Of a DNA stretch of 64,000 nt, positions 1 to 10,897 are shown piece by piece; the first letter of the stretch is position 1; each line of letters starts with the position of its first letter. This DNA is from Rhododendron vialii. Taxonomy: Eukaryota > Streptophyta > Magnoliopsida > Ericales > Ericaceae. The stretch covers positions 42,423,001 to 42,487,000 of the forward strand of contig NC_080560.1 of the NCBI RefSeq assembly GCF_030253575.1. Reading direction: 5' to 3'. Made by a program: the position numbers and the translations under genes. Below the pieces are notes generated by a model, which was not told the DNA's origin, made no database searches, and saw only the letters and a list, made by a program, of their open reading frames with translations.

Positions 1-2270
1 ATTTTATAAAATAACCACAGTTATTATGACAACACCTAAAATTGTCATTTTCTTAACACAATGTGTTGTATCAAAAGAAAACATATTTAAATAGCACAAA
101 TTATATAATAAACCATAATTATTATGACAATACCATAAATTGATGTTTTCTTACCACAATATGTCGTACCAAAGGAAATTAATTAAAATATTCCGTAATA
201 ACACATGTCTAAAATATCTCAAATTCAGTAATATAACCAAATTTGTTATGACAACACCATAAATTGACGTTTTCATACCCAAACCGTGTCGTATAAAAAA
301 ATTCAATCAGAATGTTCAATTAACGATAGTTATAATTAACAAAATATCATACCACAAATTCAGTAATATAACCAAATTTGTTATGACAACACCATAAATT
401 GGCGTTTTCATACTAACAACGTGTCGTATAAAAAAAATTCAATCGGAATGTTCAGTAAACGATAGTTATAATTGGCAAAATACAATACCACTAATTATTT
501 CAATTCCTACCACATAATTTTAAAATTTTCACCATATTATCTTAATTTTTGATTCCCTCCATACGATTTTTTCAAATTCTTATTTTCCCCTACACAATAC
601 CTCAATAATTTAAACTAAAAATGAAGTTCTCGCACAAAATTTTCATCCAAGAAATTCACCAAAAAGTAAGTATTATATCCAAATTTTTGAATACAACTAC
701 AATTTCCTCTCAAAATATTGTCTAAATCAAATTCTTTCTCTACAAAATTTAATTCAAAAAATTAAAATTCCTTTGTGGAAAATGAGAGGTCACTAAAAAA
801 ATAATTATCCTACTGTCTCAAATGCATACACTTTCGACACTAAAATGGAGTACAAAAAAATAAGTGTGAATATCAAAAAATAGAGTGTGAAAATTACTCC
901 CCTTTTTGTAATTGGTGAAATTAATTATATTAATACCCAATCTTATTAATATTCAGGGCGGTGCACTTAACAATTGGCACTATATATTTGACACATGGAT
1001 CGGTGTCAAACCTTCACCCTATGCATACCAATCAAAATTTAATGGTGATCCTTGGAACTAGGTCGTGGAAGTAAAATCTAAATAATTTTGTAAATTTATT
1101 GTCATTGTACTTTCTTTCAAAAAAAATATTATAGTCGACATATTGATTTACACCAATGACATAGGCTATAATATGATCTACAAGTGTAGGCCCAGCACTA
1201 GGACGGAAGCATTTAAGGTCTCTGTCTTCTCAAATTTTTAGCCTGAAAATAAAGTCCCAACATACAAGAAAATATTATATAATTAATAGCCTTTAGAATT
1301 ACAAATTCTTAATTGTGTACCATAGTGATAAAGTGTTGAAATTTGAACATTTATCTAAAAGATCTGGGGTTCAAGTCTTACACCCTTCGTTCCTATTTTT
1401 TTTAAAAGAATGTTATTATTTTTTAGGATAAATTACATAGTTAGTTCTTAAAGTTTCATACTTCAACAAATCTCGTCGTTCAATTTCAATACAACATTAA
1501 AATATAATAATGCACCATCTGAGCCCCACGTAAGGTGTTTATTTTATTTTATTTTTTATTTTATCAAAATCGTTTGTCTTTTACATAATATTAATTAGGT
1601 CATTCGTACCAAGAATGAAGTTGATGGCTTATAGCTAGACACTTAATTGGATGGAAAATATCATTCTATTATTCAATTTTCCTGCCGATGATGGAGCTTT
1701 CTAAACCTGATTGAGACAAAAATTTACGTAGGTGACTTAATCAACAAACATAAAAAATTCAACGGATTTGATCGTCATTATTGTGTCACAGTCGCATGGC
1801 TACATTACATTCAACTACAACAGAAGACTAGATTTCATACCAAATACTATAAATTGACTGTACAGTCTAAATGTCGTTAGTGAGTGTATTTTTAAAATGA
1901 TCGATTAGGACTGTTAGGATGTTAAGTTATACAATATTTAATTTGTGATATTTTAGACATGTATCTTGCTTGGGTATAATAATTATTGATTGTGCTGCGA
2001 TATATTTTGGTCTTGTATCTAGTATCTTTTGATCAATTTCTTTTGGTACAACACATTGTGGTAAGAAAGTGTCAATATTTTGTGTTGTCATAATAATTGT
2101 GGTTATGTTATATAATTTGTAGTATTTTACACATGAGAGAGAGGGAGAAAAAGTCAATGAGGAGAGAACAACCTGTTACCTGCTAAGCCCTTTTTTTATT
2201 TTATAAATTGATTTAATAAATTGGTGGTCCGGATTATTTACTTTGAAATTCAAGGGTTTAAAATTATGAT

Positions 2271-2669
2271 GCGTACGGTACACCCCTAATAAGGGGTGTG
2301 TACCATAGGACTACCCTTTTGTGGATGATAAGTTTGGATTAAACCTAACTACCTTGCTTGGGTTGCTATGGCTTAATATATATGGCAAGAGAGGAACTGG
2401 ATAGTTTTTCAAGAGGTTCGGCTTCCGGCTTCTTTGCAGACCGTTCATATTGACAATTAGTAATTCAGATTTATTGAATATTTTTACCGGTAAAAGTATA
2501 TTCTTGCCTGTAAGAATATCAAAACAAATCTAGACGATTAAAAATAATATCCGACGGTTGCGATTATTTGGACTCTACCTCTGGAGTCAAAACCTTGACA
2601 GCAAACAAGCCATTTCCTCCGCCGGGTAGTCCTATGGTACACACTCCTTATTAGGGAGTGTACCATACG
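2271..2669. repeat. Core with paired palindromic termini
   Basis: A central block of about 300 bases is bounded by two near-identical, inverted 45-nt segments (2271-2316 and 2623-2669). Each segment is itself a hairpin around TAATAAGG or CCTTATTA, with GTGTACC/GGTACAC arms. Both carry GTCCTATGGTACACA or its complement. The interior holds no open reading frame of note. A shorter decayed match to the palindrome occurs near 4453-4480. This looks like the middle of the surrounding inverted repeat, or a small MITE that landed in it. Confidence 0.55.
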
Positions 2670-3314
2670 CACCATGATTTTAAACCCTTGGATTTAAAAG
2701 TGAATAATCCAGACCACCTATTTATTAAATCAATTAATAAAATGAAAAAATGGCTTAGCAGGTAATAGGTTATTCTCTCTTTTTTGACTCTCTCTCTCTC
2801 CCTCATTTGTAAAATACTGCAAATTATATAACATAACCATAATTGTTATGACAACACAAAAAATTGGCATTTTCTTACCACAATGTGTCGTACCAAAAGA
2901 ACATTTAGAATTGTGCATTTAATATACTTGATATAAAACCAATTTCTCTGTTGTAACTGAATGTACGGTTGACTTGCAACCGCGACACAATAATGACGAT
3001 CAAAACCATTGATTTCGTTATATTTGTTGATTAAATAATCCACATAATTTTTTGGCTCGATAGGGTTTAGAAAGCCCTTTCATCGGCACCCGAATTCAAT
3101 AGTAAAAAGATTTTTTTGTCTAATTAAGGGTCTAATGATAAGTGATCAACTTCATTCTTGTATCTGGATACATTAAATTTTTTCGATTACGCAGTTGCGA
3201 TATCTAATTTTGGTGACAATGCTAAATATCGTGTGACTTGATATTCTAACAGTTATGATCGATCATTCTAAAAATACTCGCTAACGACGTTTAGTTATGG
3301 TATGGTATTTTGCC

Positions 3315-3850
3315 GATTATAACTATCGTTAACTGAATATTCTGATTGAATTTTTTTATACGACACGTTATGAGTATGAAAAAGTTAATTTATGGTGTTG
3401 TCATAACAAATTTGGTTATATTACTGAATTTATGATTTGGTATTTTGTTGATTATAACTATCGTTAACTGAACATTCCGATTGAATTTTTTTCATATGAC
3501 CCGTTAAGGGTATAAAAACGTCAATTTTTTGTATTGTCATAACAAATTTGGTTATATTACTGAATTTGTAGTTTGGTATTTTGCTAATTATAACTATCGT
3601 TAATTGAACATTTCGATTGAATTTTTTTATATGACATGTTGTGGGTATGAAAATGTCAATTTATGGTGTTGTCATAACAAATTTGGTTATATTACTGAAT
3701 TTGTGATTTGGTATTTTGCTAATTATAACTATCGTTAACTGAACATTTCGATTGAATTTTTTTTATATGACAAGTTGTGGATTTGAAAACGTTAATTTAT
3801 GGTATTGTCATAACAAATTTGGTTATATTACTGAATTTGTGGTATTTTGG
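3315..3850. repeat. Tandem repeat, about 135-bp period, 4 copies
   Basis: The motif AACTATCGTTAACTGAA recurs at about 3321, 3456, 3592 and 3727, giving a steady 135-136 base period. Between the motifs lie GTTGTCATAACAAATTTGG and a TTACTGAATTTGT block. The complementary array occurs near 230-490 with two units of the same period. Copy number therefore differs between the two arms of the inverted repeat. Confidence 0.8.
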
Positions 3851-4439
3851 ACTTGTTACAAAATATTTTAATCAATTTCCTTTGCTATGACAGTTGTGGG
3901 CATGAAAATGCCAAATTATGGTATTGTCATAACAATTATGATTTGTTATATAATTTGTAGTATTTAAATATGTTTTCTTTTGATACGACACGTTGTGATA
4001 AGAAAATAACAATTTTAGGTATTGTCATTACAAATTTGGTTATTTTACTGAATTTGTGGTATTTTACAAATGTATTTTGTTTGGGTATAACAATTGTTGA
4101 TTCTGGTACGACATATTTTGATTTTGTTATGGAATATCATACGTGTCAAAGAATTTTTGGTACGACTCATTGTGGTAAGATAATGCCAATTTATAGTGTT
4201 GTCATAATATTTGTGGGTATCATTATTTAATTTGTGATATTGTATACATATATTTGGTTTTGGTACAAGTATTATGGTTTCTGGTACGAATACTTATGGT
4301 TATATAATAACAATATTTTTTAACTATGAGTAATCTGCTAATGACTTGTTCAACAGGTAAATTTTGAAGTAGATGTCGTAACTAGCATAAAAAATATGCA
4401 TTAGAAAATCAAAAATCGGCATAATGAAAATCACAAATT

Positions 4440-4871
4440 GTCATAATTTAGACATACGGTATACCCTGTGTACCATAGCTTCAAAGGCCTTGCCTTTTGC
4501 GACTATTTTAGACAAGATTTGTTTTGTTGTTCATGTTAGAAGTTCTCAATTTGGGTCTGTCAAGGAAAACCCTCTCAACTCCGGGGTATTTTGCCTTCGC
4601 AAAATTAATTCCGAATAGGGTTTTTTTAATAGCCTAGCTGAATTAATCCCGCATAGGATTTTTTTAATAGCCAAGCTGAATTCTGTTCTTGGAAAGAAAA
4701 GTTCATACAATCGGGCAAAAGAAAGAAAAAAAAAAAGAAGAGAAAAGTTCATGCACACAGGCAGAGTTTGGTTCTCCTTTTTTGGAGGCTATGTAATAAA
4801 TTTCCATACCCCGGTTGCCCCTGTACAATAGTCCAATATTGTACTTTTAATTAATTTTTCCTTACCGCGAC

Positions 4872-4906
<35 letters not shown>

Positions 4907-5340
4907 TTTTTTTCTTTGTTTTTGGTACCTCTTTTCTCTCCATCGTCATCTAAATGCTGTTTACATGCATTAAACTTTCATAGCCATACTTTATAGTAAT
5001 GGCAGTGAAGAATGAGTAGTGCTTTGTATTTCCTCTATATAAACTTACGGTTCATGTATTTTTTTTGGCACAGTTTCAGAACAGGATCTATGGCTACATG
5101 GAACTGTTGAGAACAGTCCTAGATATTGTCCAAAAGCAAACTACGGCCGCAGTTAAACTCAAACCCAATCGAGCTATCCAGAAGGCCAACAAGACTATAT
5201 ATACACTACTTGCTTTGTGAGTCTTTTACTCAACTTAACTGATATTGGCAATATGGCCATCTACATCAATATCTTTCTGCTAAGTATGATCTCAAGTTTC
5301 AACCAGTGCAACCCCTTAGATTAAGGAGGATTCCACAAAA
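4440..5340. other. Gene-free 3' flank of PR-10 copy 1; duplicated module A1
   Basis: No gene is seen. From about 4545 this stretch is alignable with 11800-12340 (3' flank of PR-10 copy 2). Its part from 5080 to 5270 also aligns with about 7990-8200. Shared landmarks include TTGGGTCTGTCA, CAGTTGCCCCTGTACA-like text and GCAATATGGCCATCTACATC. It shows that each of the first gene copies was duplicated together with more than 1 kb of downstream DNA. Confidence 0.7.
4873..4906 (+). repeat. Uninterrupted poly(C) tract, 34 C
   Basis: Thirty-four consecutive C are followed by seven T. The duplicated copies of this flank lack the tract: near 11960 the corresponding place reads straight through to TTTTTGGTGCCTC. 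The complementary G run could form G-quadruplex structures. Tract length may be affected by sequencing or assembly. Confidence 0.9.
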
Positions 5341-5575
5341 AAAGATTAACACCACATTAATTGATAACTTTCTGAATTACAACTCCGGATGAAAGACAAC
5401 TTTACACAGTCTTTCTTATTGACTGAAAGTGGCAAACAACAGCAACCGAAAACCACGCCTTTAGCTAAAGGCACTTCCTCTCAAGAAAAAAAAAAAAGGA
5501 GTAAAGGCACACCCATTGTAATACATATCTCAAGTTCTCAAGTTGGAATCCGAGAACTAAGCATTAATTAGTAGT

Positions 5576-6233
5576 TTAGCAATCAGGATTTGCCAAGAAA
5601 TAGGCCTCGACAGCCTTGAAGATGCTTGAAGCCTTATCTTTGCCAGACTTGATTTCCTCTTCTGTGACTTTGTTATCACCTTTGGGGCAGTAGATGCTCC
5701 TGTTCTGGCAGATGGATCCTCCATCGGGAGAGGGTACAATCTTGATGTGGTAAGAGATTGACTCGAAACAGTCCAAAGCATCACCTTCGATGATGCTGTA
5801 ACTGTATGTGAAGTTCTCTTTGTCGACGGCATCAACCTTGTGTTTCACACACTTGTGTTTGCTACCTGCATATGGGAGATTTAAAAAGCAGCTTTGTTAA
5901 TACAATATCATTCCAAATTGAGCTTGTTGGTTACTTGCATCTTACTAAATTCAACCTTTATATATGCCTGAATATATGGCATATATGGAAGGAACAAAAT
6001 TTTGTCATGTACTATAATATGGTCAAAAGAAAGAACAGAGTAAACTAACCTTCGCTGAAAGTGGTGAGCTTGATGGTTCCAGCTCCGCCATCTCCTTGGA
6101 GGGTGTCCACACTCTTGATGGCCTGTGGGAGGACCTTGGGGATGAGGGTGTCGCGGTCAAGGACAAAGGCCTTGAACATCTTGGCTGGCAGGATTGAGGA
6201 AGTGACCTCCATATCGTAAGTGATGGGAGCCAT
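5576..6233 (-). CDS. PR-10 / Bet v 1-family protein, copy 1 (157 aa)
   Basis: Two exons on the minus strand: exon 1 6050-6233 and exon 2 5576-5865, with a 184-bp GT-AG intron splitting codon 62 in phase 1, the conserved Bet v 1 position. The product starts [10 protein letters not shown] and carries the glycine-rich loop GDGGAGT (about residues 47-53), [15 protein letters not shown] in the middle and a C-terminal helix ending LANPDC. At 157 residues it is normal for the family. PR-10 proteins are cytosolic binders of hydrophobic ligands, and many respond to pathogens. I see no frame break. Oddities are Ala for Gly at residue 2, Arg in VLDRDTLIPK where paralogues have Gly or Ala, and FSEG where copies 2 and 3 have FGEG. 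Cysteines at KHKC, FESISY-proximal DCFE, YCPK and the C-terminus mark the clade of copies 1-3. Closest neighbour by sequence: copy 2. Confidence 0.9.
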
Positions 6234-6338
6234 GATGATGATCGGAATGAACTTAGAAGGCAGAAAATGAAGAAGAAGAAGAAGAAGAAGAGTAGGAATT
6301 AAGGATTAATTTGTAGGGAAATGGGAGAACAAGAGGAA

Positions 6339-6347
6339 ATATTCATA
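6339..6347 (-). promoter_or_regulatory. Altered TATA box of PR-10 copy 1
   Basis: On the minus strand the position that reads TATAAATA in nearly all other copies reads TATGAATAT here, about 106 bases upstream of the ATG. The surrounding CCT...CTCTTGTTCTCCCAT context is conserved, so this is the same element with a substitution. Promoter strength may be reduced. Confidence 0.6.
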
Positions 6348-6349
6348 GG

Positions 6350-7900
6350 GTTAGCTCCCTTTGTTGGCTGTGGACTATTCAATTTCAAACAAATAACAAG
6401 ATTAAAGAAAATTCGAACAGATGAATCATTTGAATTCTAAACATCATCAGTGGGCGGTGGTCAGAGTAGATATTAAGAAAAAAAATTCACACAAAAATAA
6501 GCTACTGGAATAAAGTCTTCTGACCCGAAAAGAGAAATGGTTTTTCCAATGTTTATTTCTTGATCGTTTACGCGTATATGTAAAAGCTTAAACTGTTAGA
6601 GCATGAACAAGTCGCTCTTGTGTGGCCAGACTCTTCTTTTAGAAGTGGGCTGACGGCTTGCATATTTTTTAATTTTAGGTAACTACAATCAGCAACTCAA
6701 GTAAAATATCAAGATCCGCCAAAAAAAAAAAAAAAACTGATGAAGAACAGGATAAGATGTTAGACAGATACGTTATTTAACTAATTTTAGGACAGATAAG
6801 TTATTTAACTGATATTATCCTCAGCATTCCAGTGGTGAGTCATTTGTTTTTATAACCAATAGTATCCACATGGGATCCTATTTCTTGTCCAATATGACTG
6901 CTTTTCAGCAAACAACACGGGGGTTCATTGTTGTTTAGCTATCAAGAAACAGTGGTGCTACGGCGCCCACTCCTCTGTTTTACCATTCAAAATTCACCGT
7001 TCAACATTTCACCATTCGTCTAGGCAATCAATGGTCCGGATTTTAAAAAAATGGATTGTCCAAAACACTTTTGAACGGTAAGATTGAGAGCAGTAAAAGG
7101 TGAGTGATGGGCATACACTTTCTGACCAAACAGGGAAGGAAGCAAGTGCGGGGCCTTTGCCCTTGCACCATGCAAAATGGTGCCATTTTGTATGAGGTGA
7201 GTGGAGTGGTGAATTGGTGCCGTGGGGTAGACTTTTGGTATTTTAAAATAGGGAAAGCTGTAAAGGCTAGAAGTAAAGAGTACAAAAAAACACATTCACT
7301 AACACTAAAGCCATCCTCCCCACAAACGCATCAATCTTCACGGCTCAACGAGTTTATCTCATGACGTCCTTGGAGGCCACAGATCTTGGAAATGTCTTCT
7401 AGAAGAGATTTTATGATACTGAAACATACATGGCCACCTCCAGATCAAAAAGAAAGTAAGAAACATACATGGCACTTGTTGGAAAAATGGAATTTTTGAT
7501 ACGAGATTTTTGGGATTTTGGCCCCAAAATTAAAGTGGGATTCCCATACCGAATGAGGTGGGCCCAAGTTCATTTAGAAACTCCTAAGCAAGGGGTTTAA
7601 GCCGTAAAAAAAGAATTAACAAATTCCATTGAGAAATGAATGAGAAATTGCCTCTCAATGTTGGTGTATTTGGAAGGTGGAAAGTCGGTTTTCACAATCA
7701 TCCCAAAAAGTTGTGAACTTGCTATATATAATAGTACCCAAATTTACCAAAGGAGAAAGCGTGCTTGTTATGGGGCTTTGGGCGTGCTTGTTATGGGGCT
7801 TTGGGCTTCGACCCATAAACTGTGCACGTACTGCCGCTCGCTCGGGCTGGACTATGGACTTCGGTTGTCTTGGGCCAAGCTCATTCCGCCTTATCTTTTT
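6350..7900. other. Intergenic: upstream of copy 1, MITE-like segment, short tandem repeat
   Basis: I see no gene. About 6955-7180 resembles a MITE also seen near 43270 and 55101-55305, with GGTCCGGATTTTAAAA, CCAAAACACTTTTGAACGG and GAGATTGAGAGC-type motifs. A perfect direct repeat of about 23 bases (GCGTGCTTGTTATGGGGCTT plus 3) lies at 7758-7805. The open frames of 90-127 codons in 7020-8020 overlap on both strands and match no family I know. Confidence 0.5.
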
Positions 7901-8335
7901 ACAGGCCAGAAGTTTAAGTGGAGTGGGCTTGGGAATACTTGGCACTGTTTCTTCACCATCATCCTTGTCACATGCAATACTGTGAACGATCGAAATAGGA
8001 TTTATGGCTTCATGAACCATTGAGAACAGTTAAAGATCTGGTCCAAGGCGAACTACCGCTGTTAAACTCAAGCCCGAGCTATCCAGATGGGCGCAACAAG
8101 ACTATACATAATTACTTGCCTGGCGAGTCTTCTGCTCAAATTACTATTGAAGTAATATTGGCAATATATATGGCCAATATCTACGTACATGAATTCCTGT
8201 CTTATTTGCAACTGCCATTTTTTAATTACAGCTTGATACAGCGATGCAGATGCGGTCCTATTTAATAGATGACATTGAACCTCTACTTATTTCTTGTCTT
8301 GTCAAAGCAGTATTTGACAAAAGGTAAGTACATAT
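7900..8335. other. Orphan copy of the PR-10 3'-flank module (A2), gene missing
   Basis: This segment aligns with 5080-5270 and 12160-12470: ATGGCTTCATGAACCATTGAGAACAG, the CTGTTAAACTCAAGCCCGAGC block, GGCAATATATATGGCC, and the GCTTGATACAGCGATGCAGA and TTTGACAAAAGG blocks. In module A3 these lead on to the terminator side of PR-10 copy 2. Here the similarity stops at about 8332, where the foldback repeat array begins, so the PR-10 gene expected next is absent. Confidence 0.65.
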
Positions 8336-10492
8336 GAAAATGAGTTTTAACATCAATAGGTTCAACGATCTTTGAGTTGATCTACTTCCGACCAACTTTT
8401 CGTAAACCAAAGTTTATTATTTTCATGGTTCGATTCCACCATCTTGAAGTACTTTGAATACCCTCTTTATCGATATCGATATGAAATAGGTCTGGATCCG
8501 ATTTAAAATTATTGTGATTCCATGATTTTCAAAAAATAATTTATTTTTCGACTTATTGTGGGTAAGATTATCATATCTTTTGATGTGTAAATATTTTTTG
8601 GGCCAAACTAATTTGGTTAGAAATTAGGCTTGACAAGCTTTTTAATGGTTCAAACCATGTAAAAATCGGAGTTCGGTAGTGTCCGTGATAATACCGTAAA
8701 GTTTGGTCGGTTTCCAAATTTGAAGGATGCGCCCGGGCGCATTGAACGGGCGCCTGGGGTGCATCAAATTGCGTCTGGGGCACAATAACATTTGGTCAAA
8801 CTTTACGGGGTCGCCCCTCCCGAACTTCGATTTTTGCAAGATTTAAACTAATAGAAAGCTTGTGGAGTCAACTTTCAAACCCAAGTAGTTTGAATCTAAA
8901 ATTATTTGAACACGAAAAAATATGACCAATTTACTACCAGTGAGTCGAAAAAAATCATTTCGGTAAAATGCTCGTGTCATTCTCGTTTTAAATGGGATAA
9001 ATACCTATTATATATCGAAAAAGAGGATTTTCAAAGTACTAAAAGATAATGGAATCTGAACATAAAAATAATAATGTTTAGTTATGTATGAAAAAGTGTG
9101 TTTTAACATCAATGGCTTCGACGATCTATGAGTTGGTCTACTTCCGACCAACTTTTCGTAAACCAAAGTCTATTATTTTCATGGTTCGATTCCATCATCT
9201 TGTAGTACTTTGAATACCCTCTTTATCGATATGAAATAGGTTTGGATCCGATTTAAAATTATTGTGATTCAAGAATTTTCCAATAATAATTTATTTTTCG
9301 ACATAGTGAAGTAAAATTATCATACCTTTTCATATGTAAATAATTTTTGGGCCAAACTAATTTGGTTAAAAATTAGGCTTGACAAGCTTCTAAACAATTC
9401 AAACCACATAAAAATCGGAGTTTGATAGTGTCCGTAACAAGAACGCAAAATTTGGTCGATTTTCAAATTTGAAGGATGCGCCCTAGGCGCATTGAAGTGC
9501 GCCTGAGGCTCATGGGTTTGCGTCTGAGGCGCAACAAAACTCTACAATTTGTCAAACTTTGGAATTTTGTTCCAACACTCCTGAACTCAGATTTTTGCAA
9601 GGTTTGAACCGATAGAAAGCTTGTGGAGTCTACTTTCCAACTCAACTAGTTTGAGTCTGAAATTATACTAACATCAAAAGATATGACGAATTTACTCCCA
9701 GTGAGTCAAAAAATAAATCATTTCGGTAAAAGCTCGTATCTCGCTCTTTTTAAATGGGATAAATACGTATTATATATCGATAAATAGAATTTTCAAAGTA
9801 CTAAAAGATAGTAGAATTTAAACATGAAAATTATAAAGTTTAGTTATGTATGAAAGTGTGTTTTAACATCAAAAGCTTCGACGATCTTTGAGTTGGGTCT
9901 ACTTCCGACTTTTTGTAAGCCAAATTCTATTATTTTCATGGTTCGATTCCACCATCTTATAGTACTTTGAATACTCTCTTTATCGATATGATCGAAATTG
10001 GTCTGTATCTATTTTAAAATTATTGTGGTTCAAGAATTTCCGGAAATATTTATTTTTTTACCTATTGTTGGTAAAATCGTCATATCTTTTGATATGTAAA
10101 TGATTTTTGGACCAAAATAATTTGGTTAGAAATTAGACTTGACAAGTTTTTCAACAGTTCAAACCACGTAAAAATCAGAGTTCGGTAGTGTCCGTAATAA
10201 GACCGCAAAGTTTGGTTGGTTTTCAAATTTGAAGGGATGCCCCAGGGGCGCATTGGTCAAACTTTGCGATTTTGTTCCAGACACTCCCGAACTCCGATTT
10301 TTGCAAGGTTCGAACCGATAGAAAGCTTGTGAAGTCTACTTTGCAACCCAAATAATTTGAATTTAAAACTATTTAAACATCAAAAGATATGACCAATTTA
10401 CTCCCAGTGAATTGAAAAATAAATCATTTCGGTAAACGCTCTTATCTCCCTTTTTTTAATTGGGATAAATACATATTCTATATGCTTATAGT
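8336..10492. repeat. Tandem array of about 757-bp foldback monomers (2.8 copies)
   Basis: TTTTAACATCAA recurs at 8345, 9101 and 9861, a period of 756-760. Each monomer is a long imperfect palindrome. For the first, the centre is about 8745: AAAAATCGGAGTTCGG (8661) pairs with CGAACTTCGATTTTTGC (8821), and the outer AAAGTTTATTATTTTCATGG pairs with the segment at 9050-9080. The middle is GC-rich (GCGCCCGGGCGCATTG-like) in otherwise AT-rich DNA. The third copy is cut at about 10490. Related monomers lie at 26.9-28.5 kb. No protein is encoded. Confidence 0.8.
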
Positions 10493-10499
10493 CGAAAAT

Positions 10500-10897
10500 A
10501 AGATTATGCTTTTGTCCTCGTTGTCAAGCCAAAATCATGCTTTTGGCCTCGTGGTCTCTCTCTTTTTCTTTTTCTTTTGACAAAAGAGAGAAGATTTTAT
10601 TCATATGGTTGGCTAACGCCTATCTATACTACTTCTTTTAAATGTTCGAAGGTGTTTCCTACATTTTTTTTTCCACAATGTACGAAGGTGTTTCCCCTCT
10701 ACGCCTCTTCCCCAGACGACATGGCTCCCCAAACGACATGGCTCCAACGGATTTGATACAAAACAACGACAGCCTCTCCTGGCTTCCAAAGGACACAACT
10801 CATTAGGCGGGGAAACAGAAAACGCTTCCCAAAATTGCTCCACCGCTCCATTCTTCGCTTCCACTGAAGTTTGGCAGCCGACAACCAAGGGCGCCGA
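10500..10897. other. Gene-free stretch next to the RNase H relic
   Basis: It contains pyrimidine-rich sequence (10545-10580) followed by a continuation of the sequence downstream of the RNase H-like relic. Open frames of about 91-98 codons on the minus strand overlap each other in different frames. I see no recognisable domain in them. Confidence 0.35.

Larger units (their letters stand above)
1..4330. repeat. Large imperfect inverted repeat (foldback-like), left end outside the window
   Basis: The two halves match in inverted orientation around a centre near 2470. About 1680-2316 pairs with 2623-3260, and 1-215 pairs with about 3845-4045. Both arms are built from degenerate units containing motifs such as GTTGTCATAACAA and GGTACGACAC. 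A stretch near 490-1650 in the left arm has no clear partner. Some units also recur in direct orientation (about 1945-2100 and 4050-4210). Short open frames here repeat the same low-complexity peptides and look non-coding. It could be the remains of a foldback or Mutator-type element with very long inverted ends. I recognise no transposase. The left end lies outside the window. Confidence 0.6.

Noticed and set aside
2846-3043. Short frame with YLINKYNEINGFDRHYC in the inverted-repeat arm, with a weak counterpart near 1740-1860
   Set aside because: A related peptide can be read from both arms only because the DNA is an inverted repeat. There is no match to any family I know, and the surrounding DNA is non-coding in character.
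5557-5835. Alternative long frame [15 protein letters not shown]... across PR-10 exon 2, and its equivalents in other copies (e.g. 12695, 18219, 31155, 44675)
   Set aside because: It is a shifted frame of the true exon 2 and is present wherever the exon is. It lacks any domain and does not fit the conserved splice site.
7640-8023. Overlapping frames of 102-127 codons on both strands
   Set aside because: They overlap each other and part of a duplicated non-coding flank. No homology or conserved frame exists between the duplicates.
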